NCBI GenBank assembly: GCA_013002595.1
Contig: JABDJG010000339.1
Span: forward strand, 1 to 18,683
DNA: 18,683 nucleotides
Direction of reading: 5' to 3'
Origin: Hyphomicrobiales bacterium
GTDB taxonomy: Bacteria > Pseudomonadota > Alphaproteobacteria > Rhizobiales > Aestuariivirgaceae
The stretch's first letter is position 1. Each line of letters begins with the position of its first letter. Under the pieces are notes generated by a model. It was given only the letters and a program-made list of their open reading frames with translations. It was not told the origin of the DNA and did no database searches. Shown one piece after another: positions 6,758-13,995 of this stretch. The translations under genes and the position numbers were made by a program.

Positions 6758-8071
6758 ATGACTGTGGAGTATCTCAAAAAGGCTGACAAAACGTCAGCCA
6801 GCGGTGAAGACGATGTGCGGGCAACCGTTGAATCCGTGCTGGCGGAGATCGAGGCCGGCGGTGACGACAAGGCGCGTGAATATTCCGCAAAATTCGACAA
6901 GTGGGACGGCGATATCATCGTTTCGGACGACAATATCAAAGAGGCCTCAGCCAAGGTATCACAGACGCTTAAAGACGATATCCGGTTTGCTCATGACAAC
7001 GTGCGCAAGTTTGCCGAGGCGCAAAAGGCAACGATCCAGGATTGCGAAGTGGAGGTCGTGCCGGGCCTGATCGCAGGCCAGAAACAGCTGCCGGTATCAG
7101 CAGCGGGTTGTTATGTGCCGGGCGGCCGCTACAGCCACATTGCGTCGGCCATCATGACCGTGACGACGGCCAAGGTCGCCGGTGTCGATCATATCGCGGC
7201 ATGTTCGCCGCCGCGGCCGGGCATCGGCATCAATCCGGCCATACTTTATACGCTCGATCTGTGCGGCGCCGACAGCGTGCTCAATCTCGGCGGTATCCAG
7301 GGCATCGCGGCAATGGCCTTTGGGCTGTTCGGCCTGCCGACATCTGACATCCTGGTCGGACCGGGCAACCAGTTCGTTGCCGAAGCGAAACGGGTTCTGT
7401 ACGGCCGGGTCGGCATCGACATGTTTGCCGGTCCCACCGAATCGATGGTCATCGCCGATGCCTCGGCCGATCCGCACATTGTCGCCTGGGACCTGGTTGG
7501 CCAGGCCGAGCACGGCTACAACTCGCCGGTATGGCTGATTTCACTCGACCGGAGCCTGGCTGAAGAGGTCGCCGGGATTGTGCCCGGTATCATCGAGACG
7601 CTGCCAGAGACCAACCGCCAGAATGCCGAAGCGGCATGGCGCGATTATGCCGAGATCATCGTCACCGACAGCCGTGAAGAAGCCGTGAAGGTGTCCGATG
7701 AGTATGCTTCCGAACACCTGCAGGTGCAGTGCGACGACCTCGACTGGTGGCTGGCGAATTTGCGCAACTATGGCTCGCTGTTCCTTGGGGAGGAAACCAC
7801 AGTTGCATTTGGTGACAAGGTGTCGGGGCCGAACCATGTGCTGCCGACCAAGGGGGCGGCGAAATATTCCGGCGGCCTGTCGGTCGGCAAATACATGAAG
7901 ACCGTGACCTGGCAGCGGATGACCCGCGAAGCCAACCACGACATCGCACAATCGTGCGCCCGGATCTCCCGGCTCGAGGGCATGGAAGGCCACGCTCGTA
8001 CTGCAGATGTACGGCTTGAAAAGTATTTTCCGGGAGTCAATTTCGACCTCACGGCATCCGAGGAAGGCTGA
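6758..8071 (+). CDS. hpsN: Sulfopropanediol 3-dehydrogenase (HpsN), histidinol dehydrogenase homologue
   Basis: HpsN oxidises (R)-2,3-dihydroxypropane-1-sulfonate to (R)-3-sulfolactate with two NAD+ (EC 1.1.1.308). The 437-residue protein has the full histidinol dehydrogenase fold. By comparison with HisD the zinc ligands are Q249, H252, D353 and H412, and the catalytic Glu-His pair is E319-H320 (EHLQ). Other conserved blocks are VPGGRYSH (120-127), GPGNQFVAEAKR (201-212) and SGPNHVLPT (356-364). No histidine biosynthesis genes are nearby, and the hpsO, hpsP, suyA and suyB neighbours decide the assignment over true HisD. An in-frame TTG at 6743 was rejected: GGAG at 6745-6748 is 9 nt before ATG 6758. 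hpsO begins 6 bp after the stop. Confidence 0.9.
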   Translation: MTVEYLKKADKTSASGEDDVRATVESVLAEIEAGGDDKAREYSAKFDKWDGDIIVSDDNIKEASAKVSQTLKDDIRFAHDNVRKFAEAQKATIQDCEVEVVPGLIAGQKQLPVSAAGCYVPGGRYSHIASAIMTVTTAKVAGVDHIAACSPPRPGIGINPAILYTLDLCGADSVLNLGGIQGIAAMAFGLFGLPTSDILVGPGNQFVAEAKRVLYGRVGIDMFAGPTESMVIADASADPHIVAWDLVGQAEHGYNSPVWLISLDRSLAEEVAGIVPGIIETLPETNRQNAEAAWRDYAEIIVTDSREEAVKVSDEYASEHLQVQCDDLDWWLANLRNYGSLFLGEETTVAFGDKVSGPNHVLPTKGAAKYSGGLSVGKYMKTVTWQRMTREANHDIAQSCARISRLEGMEGHARTADVRLEKYFPGVNFDLTASEEG

Positions 8072-8077
8072 CCTCCG

Positions 8078-8854
8078 ATGCCTGAGAGTTTCATCGACTC
8101 GCTGTTTTCGTTGAAGGGCCGGGTGGCGCTGGTGAGCGGCGCTTCCTCGGGTATCGGCCGGCATATGGCGCTCACACTGTCGCGGGCCGGCGCCGAGGTG
8201 ATCGGCATGGCGAGGCGCGCCGATGGCCTGCAGTCGCTGGTCAACGAAGTGGCCGAGAACGGCGGTAGGGCCGAGGCGATCGGTGTTGATCTGGCGGCCG
8301 AAGATGACTGGGCACGACTGGCAGAAGCGGCAACCGAAATCTTTGGGGCGCCGGATATTCTGGTGAATGCGGCCGGCGTCAATCTCAGGCAGGCGGCCGA
8401 TGACGTTACGCCCGACGGCTGGAACCAGACGCTGCATCTTAATTTGTCTGTGCCGTTCTTTCTTGCCCAGGTGCTGGTGCCGGGCATGCGTGATAAGGGC
8501 AGCGGCAATATCATCAACATCGCCTCGCTCCAGTCGTACCGGGCGTTTGCAAACGGTATTGCCTATGGCGCCTCCAAGGGTGGCGTCACCCAGCTGACGC
8601 GGGCGATGGCCGAGGCCTGGTCATCGCACGGTATTACCGCCAACGCCATCGTGCCGGGGTTCTTTCCAACCGAGCTAACAGCGCCGGTGTTTGGCGATGA
8701 CGACCTGGCGGCGCACCATGCCGCGGCAACCGCGATCGGGCGCAACGGCGAGATGAGCGATCTTGACGGTCTTACCGTGTTTCTGGCCGCACGGGGCTCA
8801 AGCTATATCACGGGCCAGGTGATCGGCGCCGAAGGTGGATATCTGGCGAAATGA
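8078..8854 (+). CDS. hpsO: Short-chain dehydrogenase of DHPS metabolism (HpsO-like)
   Basis: This 258-residue classical SDR has a glycine-rich cofactor motif SGASSGIG (20-27), NAAG at 97-100, catalytic S150 and the YxxxK motif with Y163 and K167. In the DHPS pathway HpsO is thought to act with HpsP to interconvert the enantiomers of DHPS through the 2-keto intermediate, feeding HpsN with the (R)-form. GAGGAAGG at 8060-8067, inside the end of hpsN, is its ribosome binding site. Its final ATGA overlaps the start of the next gene, so expression is coupled. The SDR family is certain; the HpsO role rests on gene order and not on substrate-specific residues. Confidence 0.82.
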   Translation: MPESFIDSLFSLKGRVALVSGASSGIGRHMALTLSRAGAEVIGMARRADGLQSLVNEVAENGGRAEAIGVDLAAEDDWARLAEAATEIFGAPDILVNAAGVNLRQAADDVTPDGWNQTLHLNLSVPFFLAQVLVPGMRDKGSGNIINIASLQSYRAFANGIAYGASKGGVTQLTRAMAEAWSSHGITANAIVPGFFPTELTAPVFGDDDLAAHHAAATAIGRNGEMSDLDGLTVFLAARGSSYITGQVIGAEGGYLAK

Positions 8855-9846
8855 AAGCACTTGTCTATACCGGCCCGGAGGCTATGGAGTTTCGCGATGC
8901 GGGCGATCCGGAACCGCGTGACGGCGAGGTTGTGATCGAAGTCGATGCGGTCGGCATCTGCGGTTCCGACATGCACGCCTGGCATGGCCATGACGAGCGC
9001 CGGCCGGCGCCGCTGATCCTTGGCCATGAGGCCGCCGGTGTTGTCCAGACCGGCGCGATGGCCGGCAGGCGGGTGACGGTCAATCCACTGGTTGCCTGCA
9101 TGACCTGCAGCTATTGCACGGCGGGCCGCACCAACCTGTGCCCGTCGCGGCAGATCATCTCGATGCCGCCGCGCGAGGGGGCTTTTGCCCAGTTCATTGC
9201 AATGCCGGAACGAAACCTGATCGAGGTGCCGGATACGGTCGAGCTGCAGGTTGCTTCGCTGACCGAGCCGATGGCCTGCTCATGGCATGCGGTCGAGCTG
9301 GCGGCGGCGGGGCTGTTTGAACCTATCGGTGAGGCAACAGCCGTCGTGCTGGGTGGCGGGGCGATCGGCCTGGCGGCGGCCCTGGCGCTCGATGCCTTTG
9401 GCTGCGATGACATCTGGATTGCCGAGACCAATCCGCTGCGCCATCAGATCCTCAGCAAGGCCGGGCCGTTCAATGTCTATAACCCGCTAAGCGGTCCCGG
9501 GCCCGATGCCGGATCGGTGCATGTCGTTGTCGATGCCTTTGGCGGCGCGGCAACACGGGCCTCGTCCACGGCCCTGGCGCGGCCGGGCGGTGTCGTCGTG
9601 CATGTCGGACTGGCCGGCGGCGAACCCGGCCTTGATGTGCGCCGGATGACGCTGCAGGAGATCACCTTCATCGGCAGCTACACCTATACGATGGACGATT
9701 TTGCCAACACCGCAGCAGCGATCTTCGATGGCCGGCTCGGTGATCTCGACTGGTTCGAAGAGCGCCCACTCAGCGATGGCGCCGGCGCCTTTACCGACAT
9801 CAACAGCGGCCGTGCCGCCCATCCCAAGATTATTCTGAGACCTTAA
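8851..9846 (+). CDS. hpsP: Zinc-dependent alcohol dehydrogenase of DHPS metabolism (HpsP-like)
   Basis: This 331-residue medium-chain (MDR) dehydrogenase resembles sorbitol and threonine dehydrogenases. Catalytic zinc ligands are C37 (GICGSD) and H59-E60 (GHE), with E140 as a possible further ligand. The structural zinc site is C83, C86, C89 and C97 (C-x2-C-x2-C-x7-C). The nucleotide-binding motif GGGAIG is at 168-173. The start overlaps the hpsO stop by 4 bp. With HpsO it is inferred to interconvert DHPS stereoisomers by oxidation and re-reduction at C2. Which of the two performs each half-reaction is not visible here. The enzyme family is certain, the pathway role is from context. Confidence 0.82.
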   Translation: MKALVYTGPEAMEFRDAGDPEPRDGEVVIEVDAVGICGSDMHAWHGHDERRPAPLILGHEAAGVVQTGAMAGRRVTVNPLVACMTCSYCTAGRTNLCPSRQIISMPPREGAFAQFIAMPERNLIEVPDTVELQVASLTEPMACSWHAVELAAAGLFEPIGEATAVVLGGGAIGLAAALALDAFGCDDIWIAETNPLRHQILSKAGPFNVYNPLSGPGPDAGSVHVVVDAFGGAATRASSTALARPGGVVVHVGLAGGEPGLDVRRMTLQEITFIGSYTYTMDDFANTAAAIFDGRLGDLDWFEERPLSDGAGAFTDINSGRAAHPKIILRP

Positions 9847-9865
9847 ACCCCAAGGAGCATATGAA

Positions 9866-10153
9866 GTGAGTATTCCGCAATTGCTGGTACATGACCGAAA
9901 GGACAATGTCGGCGTCGTTGTTGTCGAAGGCCTGACGGCGGGCACCGAGATGCTGTGCGTTGTCACAGAAGACAATTCCGATTTCAAACTGACCGCCAAG
10001 GCCGATGTGCCGATCGGCCACAAGGTGGCGGTTGCCGACCTTTCAGAGGGCGACACGATCATCAAGTACGGCGAAGACATCGGCCGCATGGTGGCAAGCG
10101 TCGAAAAGGGCGGTCACGTCCACGTCCACAACCTGAAAACCAAGCGCTGGTAA
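9866..10153 (+). CDS. suyA: (2R)-3-sulfolactate sulfo-lyase, small subunit (SuyA)
   Basis: This 95-residue protein is a single SAF domain, homologous to the N-terminal part of altronate/galactarate dehydratases (UxaA). The conserved sequence VPIGHKVAV (48-56) includes H52, and the C-terminal HVHVHN (84-89) is typical. With SuyB it forms the iron-dependent lyase that splits (R)-sulfolactate into pyruvate and sulfite (EC 4.4.1.24). The start is GTG at 9866 with AGGAG at 9853-9857, 8 nt upstream. An ATG at 9861 opens only the two-codon frame ATG-AAG-TGA, which overlaps the GTG start; this is described as a finding. suyB follows after 11 bp. Confidence 0.9.
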   Translation: MSIPQLLVHDRKDNVGVVVVEGLTAGTEMLCVVTEDNSDFKLTAKADVPIGHKVAVADLSEGDTIIKYGEDIGRMVASVEKGGHVHVHNLKTKRW

Positions 10154-10164
10154 GGAGACCAAAA

Positions 10165-11340
10165 ATGGCCCAGAGCAATCAGAAAATCATGGCTTACCGG
10201 CGCGAGAACGGCCGGGTCGGGGTTCGCAACCACGTCGTCATCCTGCCTGTTGACGATATCTCCAACGCAGCCTGCGAGGCGGTCGGCAACAACATCAAGG
10301 GCACCATGGCACTGCCGCACTCCTATGGCCGGCTGCAGTTCGGCGAGGATCTCGAACTGCATTTCCGCACCATCATCGGCACCGGCGCCAACCCGAATGT
10401 CGCCGCCGTCGTGGTGATCGGCATCGAGCCGGGCTGGACCCAGAAGATCGCCGACGGCATTGCCGAGACCGGCAAGCCGGTGGCGGCCTATTCGATCGAG
10501 CAGAACGGCGATCTCAACACGATCTGCGCGGCCTCGCGCAAGGCGAAGGAATTCGTCCATTGGGCGACGGAACTGCAGCGCGAAGAGTGCGATCTGTCGG
10601 AGCTGTGGGTGTCGACCAAATGCGGTGAGTCCGATACGACGACCGGCCTGTCATCTTGTCCGACGGTCGGCAACATGTATGACAAACTGTTGCCAACCGG
10701 GCTTTACGGCTGCTTCGGCGAAACATCGGAAATCACCGGGGCAGAGCACCTGTGCAAGGCGCGGGCGGCCAATCCGGAGGCCGGCGAAAAGTTCATGAAG
10801 CTGTTCCAGGCCTATCAGGACGATGTTATCGAGCCGTTCAAGACATCGGACCTGTCGGACAGCCAGCCGACCAAGGGCAACATCGAGGGTGGCCTGACGA
10901 CGATTGAGGAAAAGGCGCTTGGCAATCTGGAAAAGATCGGCCGGACTTCGACCTATATCGATGCGCTCGAACCGGCCGAGGCGCCGGCCAAGGGTCCCGG
11001 CCTGTATTACATGGACACCTCTTCGGCAGCGGCCGAGTGCGTGACGCTGATGGCGGCGGCCGGCTATGTGGTGCACACGTTCCCGACCGGCCAGGGCAAT
11101 GTGGTCGGCAATCCGATCGTGCCGGTCATCAAGATCACCGGCAATCCACGTACGGTGCGCACCATGTCGGAACATGTCGATGTCGATGTCACCGGGGTCC
11201 TGCGCCGTGACATGACCATCGATCAGGCCGGCGATGCGCTTATCGAGATGATCAGGCGCACGGCCAATGGGCGCAACACGGCGGCCGAGGCTCTCGGCCA
11301 CCGCGAGTTCGTGATGACCAAGCTGTACCGCTCGGCCTGA
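10165..11340 (+). CDS. suyB: (2R)-3-sulfolactate sulfo-lyase, large subunit (SuyB)
   Basis: This 391-residue protein matches the catalytic C-terminal part of the UxaA/GarD dehydratase family. The blocks RVGVRNHVVILP (17-28) and KCGESDTTTGLSSCP (152-166) correspond to the family's cysteine-containing metal-site region, with C153 and C165 as candidate ligands. GNIEGGLTTIEEKALG (238-253) is another. AAGGAG at 10152-10157, 7 nt before the ATG, fixes the start, although the frame is open upstream. With SuyA it releases sulfite and pyruvate, the step that breaks the C-S bond. It is the last gene of the sulfonate operon and is followed by a strong hairpin. Confidence 0.93.
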   Translation: MAQSNQKIMAYRRENGRVGVRNHVVILPVDDISNAACEAVGNNIKGTMALPHSYGRLQFGEDLELHFRTIIGTGANPNVAAVVVIGIEPGWTQKIADGIAETGKPVAAYSIEQNGDLNTICAASRKAKEFVHWATELQREECDLSELWVSTKCGESDTTTGLSSCPTVGNMYDKLLPTGLYGCFGETSEITGAEHLCKARAANPEAGEKFMKLFQAYQDDVIEPFKTSDLSDSQPTKGNIEGGLTTIEEKALGNLEKIGRTSTYIDALEPAEAPAKGPGLYYMDTSSAAAECVTLMAAAGYVVHTFPTGQGNVVGNPIVPVIKITGNPRTVRTMSEHVDVDVTGVLRRDMTIDQAGDALIEMIRRTANGRNTAAEALGHREFVMTKLYRSA

Positions 11341-11360
11341 TCGCAAAATCAGAACACCGT

Positions 11361-11392
11361 GACCGCGAAAGGCTCTTCAGCTTTTCGCGGTC
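11361..11392 (+). terminator. Hairpin after suyB, probable operon end
   Basis: A nearly perfect inverted repeat starts 20 bp after the suyB stop. Arms GACCGCGAAA (11361-11370) and TTTCGCGGTC (11383-11392) pair fully. The stem extends inward by a G-U pair and three Watson-Crick pairs to a CTTC tetraloop, giving about 14 bp. No T-run follows, so intrinsic termination is uncertain. It may protect the 3' end of the transcript or act with Rho. Confidence 0.55.
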
Positions 11393-11452
11393 CGGCGTGC
11401 CGGCAATGAAAATGTCTTGAGCCTGGCGACGCGGGCAACTATCGCTAACGGC

Positions 11453-12460
11453 ATGACAGATACACCAGACGACCTTCCCGCATTTGCCAAAGGCGCGATC
11501 AATCTCGCCTCACCTCGCCTTGGCTCCAAAGCCGTTGCGGCGAACGACGAATTCTTTGCCGCCAAGGAGCGCATGCTGGCCGATGCGGCACCGGTCTTTG
11601 TTCCCGACAAGTTCGATGACCACGGCAAGTGGATGGACGGCTGGGAAACCCGGCGGCGGCGCGAGCCGGGCCATGACTGGTGCCTCATTCGCCTGGGCGC
11701 TGCCGGCATCATCGCCGGTGTTGATATCGACACCAGCCATTTCACCGGCAACTTCCCGCCGGCAGCCTCGATCGAGGCCTGCCTCAGCGACGACCATCCT
11801 GGCGAAGACGCCGACTGGAGCAAACTGGTGCCAAAGAGCGACTTAAGCTCATCGTCACATCATTTCATCGCGGTCGACGACGGCCGGCCGTTCAACTGGC
11901 TGCGGCTCAACATCTTTCCCGATGGCGGTATCGCCAGACTGCGGGTCTATGGCCAGCCGTTTTGCGAATGGGACAAGCGCGATCACAGCGCGGCCCATGA
12001 ACTGTCGGCGCTGAAGAACGGCGGCCGGGTCATCGGTTACAACGATGCCCACTATGGCGATGTCTGGGCAGTGCTCACCGAGGGCCGCGGCGTCACCATG
12101 GGCGATGGCTGGGAAACCCGGCGGCGGCGCGAACCGGGCCATGATTGGCTGGTCATTGCGCTTGGCCACGCGGGCGAGATCGATCGGATCGAGGTCGACA
12201 CGGCGCACTTCAAGGGAAATTACCCGGACCGCTGCTCACTACAGGCAGCGCTCGTCGAAATCGGCGATGATGCTGCGATCCTCAGCCAGGCCGAGACCTG
12301 GTCAGAACTGATGGGTGAGCAAAAACTGTCAGCCGACACCATCCACACGTTCGAAGGTGCCGACATCAAGACCGTCGGCCCGATCAGCCACGTCCGGCTC
12401 AATATCTTTCCGGACGGTGGGGTCAGCCGCTTGCGACTGTTTGGCAAGCTTTCCAGCTAG
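11453..12460 (+). CDS. alc: Allantoicase
   Basis: Allantoicase (allantoate amidinohydrolase, EC 3.5.3.4) converts allantoate to ureidoglycolate and urea in purine catabolism. The 335-residue protein consists of two homologous jelly-roll modules. GWETRRRREPGHDW occurs at about residues 63-76 and again at 219-232, and LRLNIFPDGG-type sequences close each module. The N-terminus (NLASPRLG, about 17-24) is typical for the family. The start chosen is ATG 11453; a TTG at 11417 extends the frame by 12 residues with no better ribosome binding site. The gene lies 112 bp after suyB, behind the hairpin, with no other purine catabolism gene in the window. Its stop shares CTAG with the convergent AAA+ gene. 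Confidence 0.92.
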   Translation: MTDTPDDLPAFAKGAINLASPRLGSKAVAANDEFFAAKERMLADAAPVFVPDKFDDHGKWMDGWETRRRREPGHDWCLIRLGAAGIIAGVDIDTSHFTGNFPPAASIEACLSDDHPGEDADWSKLVPKSDLSSSSHHFIAVDDGRPFNWLRLNIFPDGGIARLRVYGQPFCEWDKRDHSAAHELSALKNGGRVIGYNDAHYGDVWAVLTEGRGVTMGDGWETRRRREPGHDWLVIALGHAGEIDRIEVDTAHFKGNYPDRCSLQAALVEIGDDAAILSQAETWSELMGEQKLSADTIHTFEGADIKTVGPISHVRLNIFPDGGVSRLRLFGKLSS

Positions 12461-13755
12461 CCCTTGTACGACACATAGAAGTTGCGCCAGGCGTGGGCGA
12501 GGGTGTCCTGATTCACCTCGATGGGGATTTCATAGTACTCGCACATGGAGATGACCTGGTCGATGAAGAAGCCGGGGTGATAGGCTGACGGCTCTTCCTT
12601 CAACTTGTCGTAACGCTCCTTGAACAGGTAATTGGTCATGGCGGTGGTGAACTCAATGCCATTGGCCGCGCAGACCTTCTTGAAAATCTCGACAAAATCC
12701 TCGCGCGTCGGCTTGGGCACCTCGATCTTGTAGTAGAGCCGGCGCAGCGCAGCTTCATCCGTCAGTTCGTGCGGCGGTATGTTGGTTGAAAAAACCACCA
12801 GCTCATCGAACGGAATCGGGAACTTCTTGCCGGTATGCAACGTGAGGTAATCGATCTCGCGTTCGAGCGGGACGATCCAGCGGTTGAGGATCGCCTGGGG
12901 CGGGTCTTTCTGGCGGCCAAAATCATCAACGATGAAGACACCGCCCAGTGCTTTCAGGTGAAGTGGCGCCTCGTAAAATTTCGACACCGGCGAGTACTGC
13001 AGTTCGAGCTGATCAAGGGTCAATTCGCCGCCGGTCTTGATGACCGGCCGTTTGCACGGCACCCAGCGGGCATCCGTTGCCAGCTTGCCGCGCGGAATGA
13101 GGCTTTCGGTATCCGGCGCGTCATCGAAATCATCGGCTGTTTCGTGAACCGAGGGATCGAAGAAGTTGATGATCTGGCCGGCAATCTCGATGGAGTGGGG
13201 CAAATAGATGGTCTGGGCAAATGAAGCACCGATCGCTTCGGCGATGCAGGTCTTGCCGTTGCCGGGGGCACCGTAAAGGAGAATGGACTTTGCCGAATTG
13301 GCGGCCGGCCCGACCTGCTGGATCAGCTCAACGGGCAGGATCAGATCGGACAGGCTGTTGGCCAGCGTTTCGGGACCGATATGTTCCACAGCGACCCGCT
13401 GGCTGTAGACCTGGTTGCAGAAATCTTCCAGCGGTACCGGAACGGCACCGACATATTGCGATTGCTGCATGGCATCGAGCGCCCAGGCCTTGCCCTTGTC
13501 AGACAGAATGTAGCGGATCTCAGAGGAAATATCGGAGCCGGCCAGACCGCGCGATTCAACCAGCGCCATCTCGTTCATGATCTCCAGGATCGACGTCACG
13601 ATGGCCGGCGAAATCTTGAGCTGCTGCGACAGTGTCGAGGCTCTTTCAAGGCCGAGTGAATACATTGTCTTTGCTGTCAGGTTGAGCAGCATGCCTTCCT
13701 CGATGCCGGTGTCCTGCATCGTGTTGGGTCTTGCAGGGGCCTTGATGTCACTCAC
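12457..13755 (-). CDS. AAA+ ATPase with N-terminal winged-helix-like region
   Basis: This 432-residue protein has an N-terminal helical region (about 25-100) that looks like a winged helix (TLSQQLKISPAIVTSILEIM). An AAA+ core follows: Walker A GAPGNGKT at 162-169, Walker B VFIVDDF at 273-279 and sensor-1-like VVFSTN at 320-325. An arginine-rich DEAALRR segment lies near 333-339 and a lid domain follows. The Walker B carries Asp-Asp instead of Asp-Glu, and about 100 residues separate Walker A from Walker B, more than usual. GTG 13755 was chosen because AGGA lies 7 nt upstream; TTG at 13761 is too close to it. No cellular function is assigned. It may be a remodelling ATPase or a DNA- or protein-bound regulator. 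Confidence 0.85.
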   Translation of the reverse strand: MSDIKAPARPNTMQDTGIEEGMLLNLTAKTMYSLGLERASTLSQQLKISPAIVTSILEIMNEMALVESRGLAGSDISSEIRYILSDKGKAWALDAMQQSQYVGAVPVPLEDFCNQVYSQRVAVEHIGPETLANSLSDLILPVELIQQVGPAANSAKSILLYGAPGNGKTCIAEAIGASFAQTIYLPHSIEIAGQIINFFDPSVHETADDFDDAPDTESLIPRGKLATDARWVPCKRPVIKTGGELTLDQLELQYSPVSKFYEAPLHLKALGGVFIVDDFGRQKDPPQAILNRWIVPLEREIDYLTLHTGKKFPIPFDELVVFSTNIPPHELTDEAALRRLYYKIEVPKPTREDFVEIFKKVCAANGIEFTTAMTNYLFKERYDKLKEEPSAYHPGFFIDQVISMCEYYEIPIEVNQDTLAHAWRNFYVSYKG

Positions 13756-13995
13756 AGCCAAATCCTTTCAAGCTTATGTCATTCGCCGTTGCCGTTGGTT
13801 GGCGTGCGGGTTTTCTGTACCGTTTCAAGGGCACGATCAAGCGCCGATCTGATCATGCGCGCCGCACGTCAAACCCCAGGCACCGCCAACAAGTACAATT
13901 TTCTGCGAATTTGACGCAATGTAAATGACACAACCGATGCACGGTTAATTTCGGGCGTTGTTAAATTGAACTTTCAGATGCAGAATCGGTGGCAT
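13756..13995. other. Divergent intergenic region between AAA+ ATPase and mmcB
   Basis: The AAA+ gene and the MmcB-family gene diverge from this roughly 240-bp region, which should hold both promoters. TTGACG at 13911-13916 is -35-like, but no good -10 follows at 16-18 bp. The stretch 13900-13970 is clearly AT-richer than the genes. No ORF, tRNA or strong dyad was recognised. Part of its right end is coding if the MmcB gene starts at ATG 13978 or earlier. Confidence 0.4.

Noticed and set aside
6758..8071. Annotation as histidinol dehydrogenase (HisD) of histidine biosynthesis
   Set aside because: Zinc and catalytic residues are shared by both, but hpsO, hpsP, suyA, suyB and the TRAP genes make sulfopropanediol dehydrogenase the better call.
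7541..8437. Open frame of 298 codons on the minus strand across hpsN and hpsO
   Set aside because: It runs antisense to two well-supported enzymes, is rich in Arg and His as shadow frames are, and has no domain signal.
9955..10164. Upstream extension of suyB overlapping suyA
   Set aside because: The added residues are a shadow of suyA in another frame; AAGGAG 7 nt before ATG 10165 marks the real start.
9866..11340. suyA-suyB as a split altronate or galactarate dehydratase
   Set aside because: The UxaA family fold is shared, but the two-subunit split and linkage to hpsNOP fit sulfolactate sulfo-lyase, and no uronate genes are present.
10651..11346. Open frame of 231 codons antisense to suyB
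   Set aside because: Low-complexity, His/Arg-rich product with no motif; suyB on the other strand is certain.
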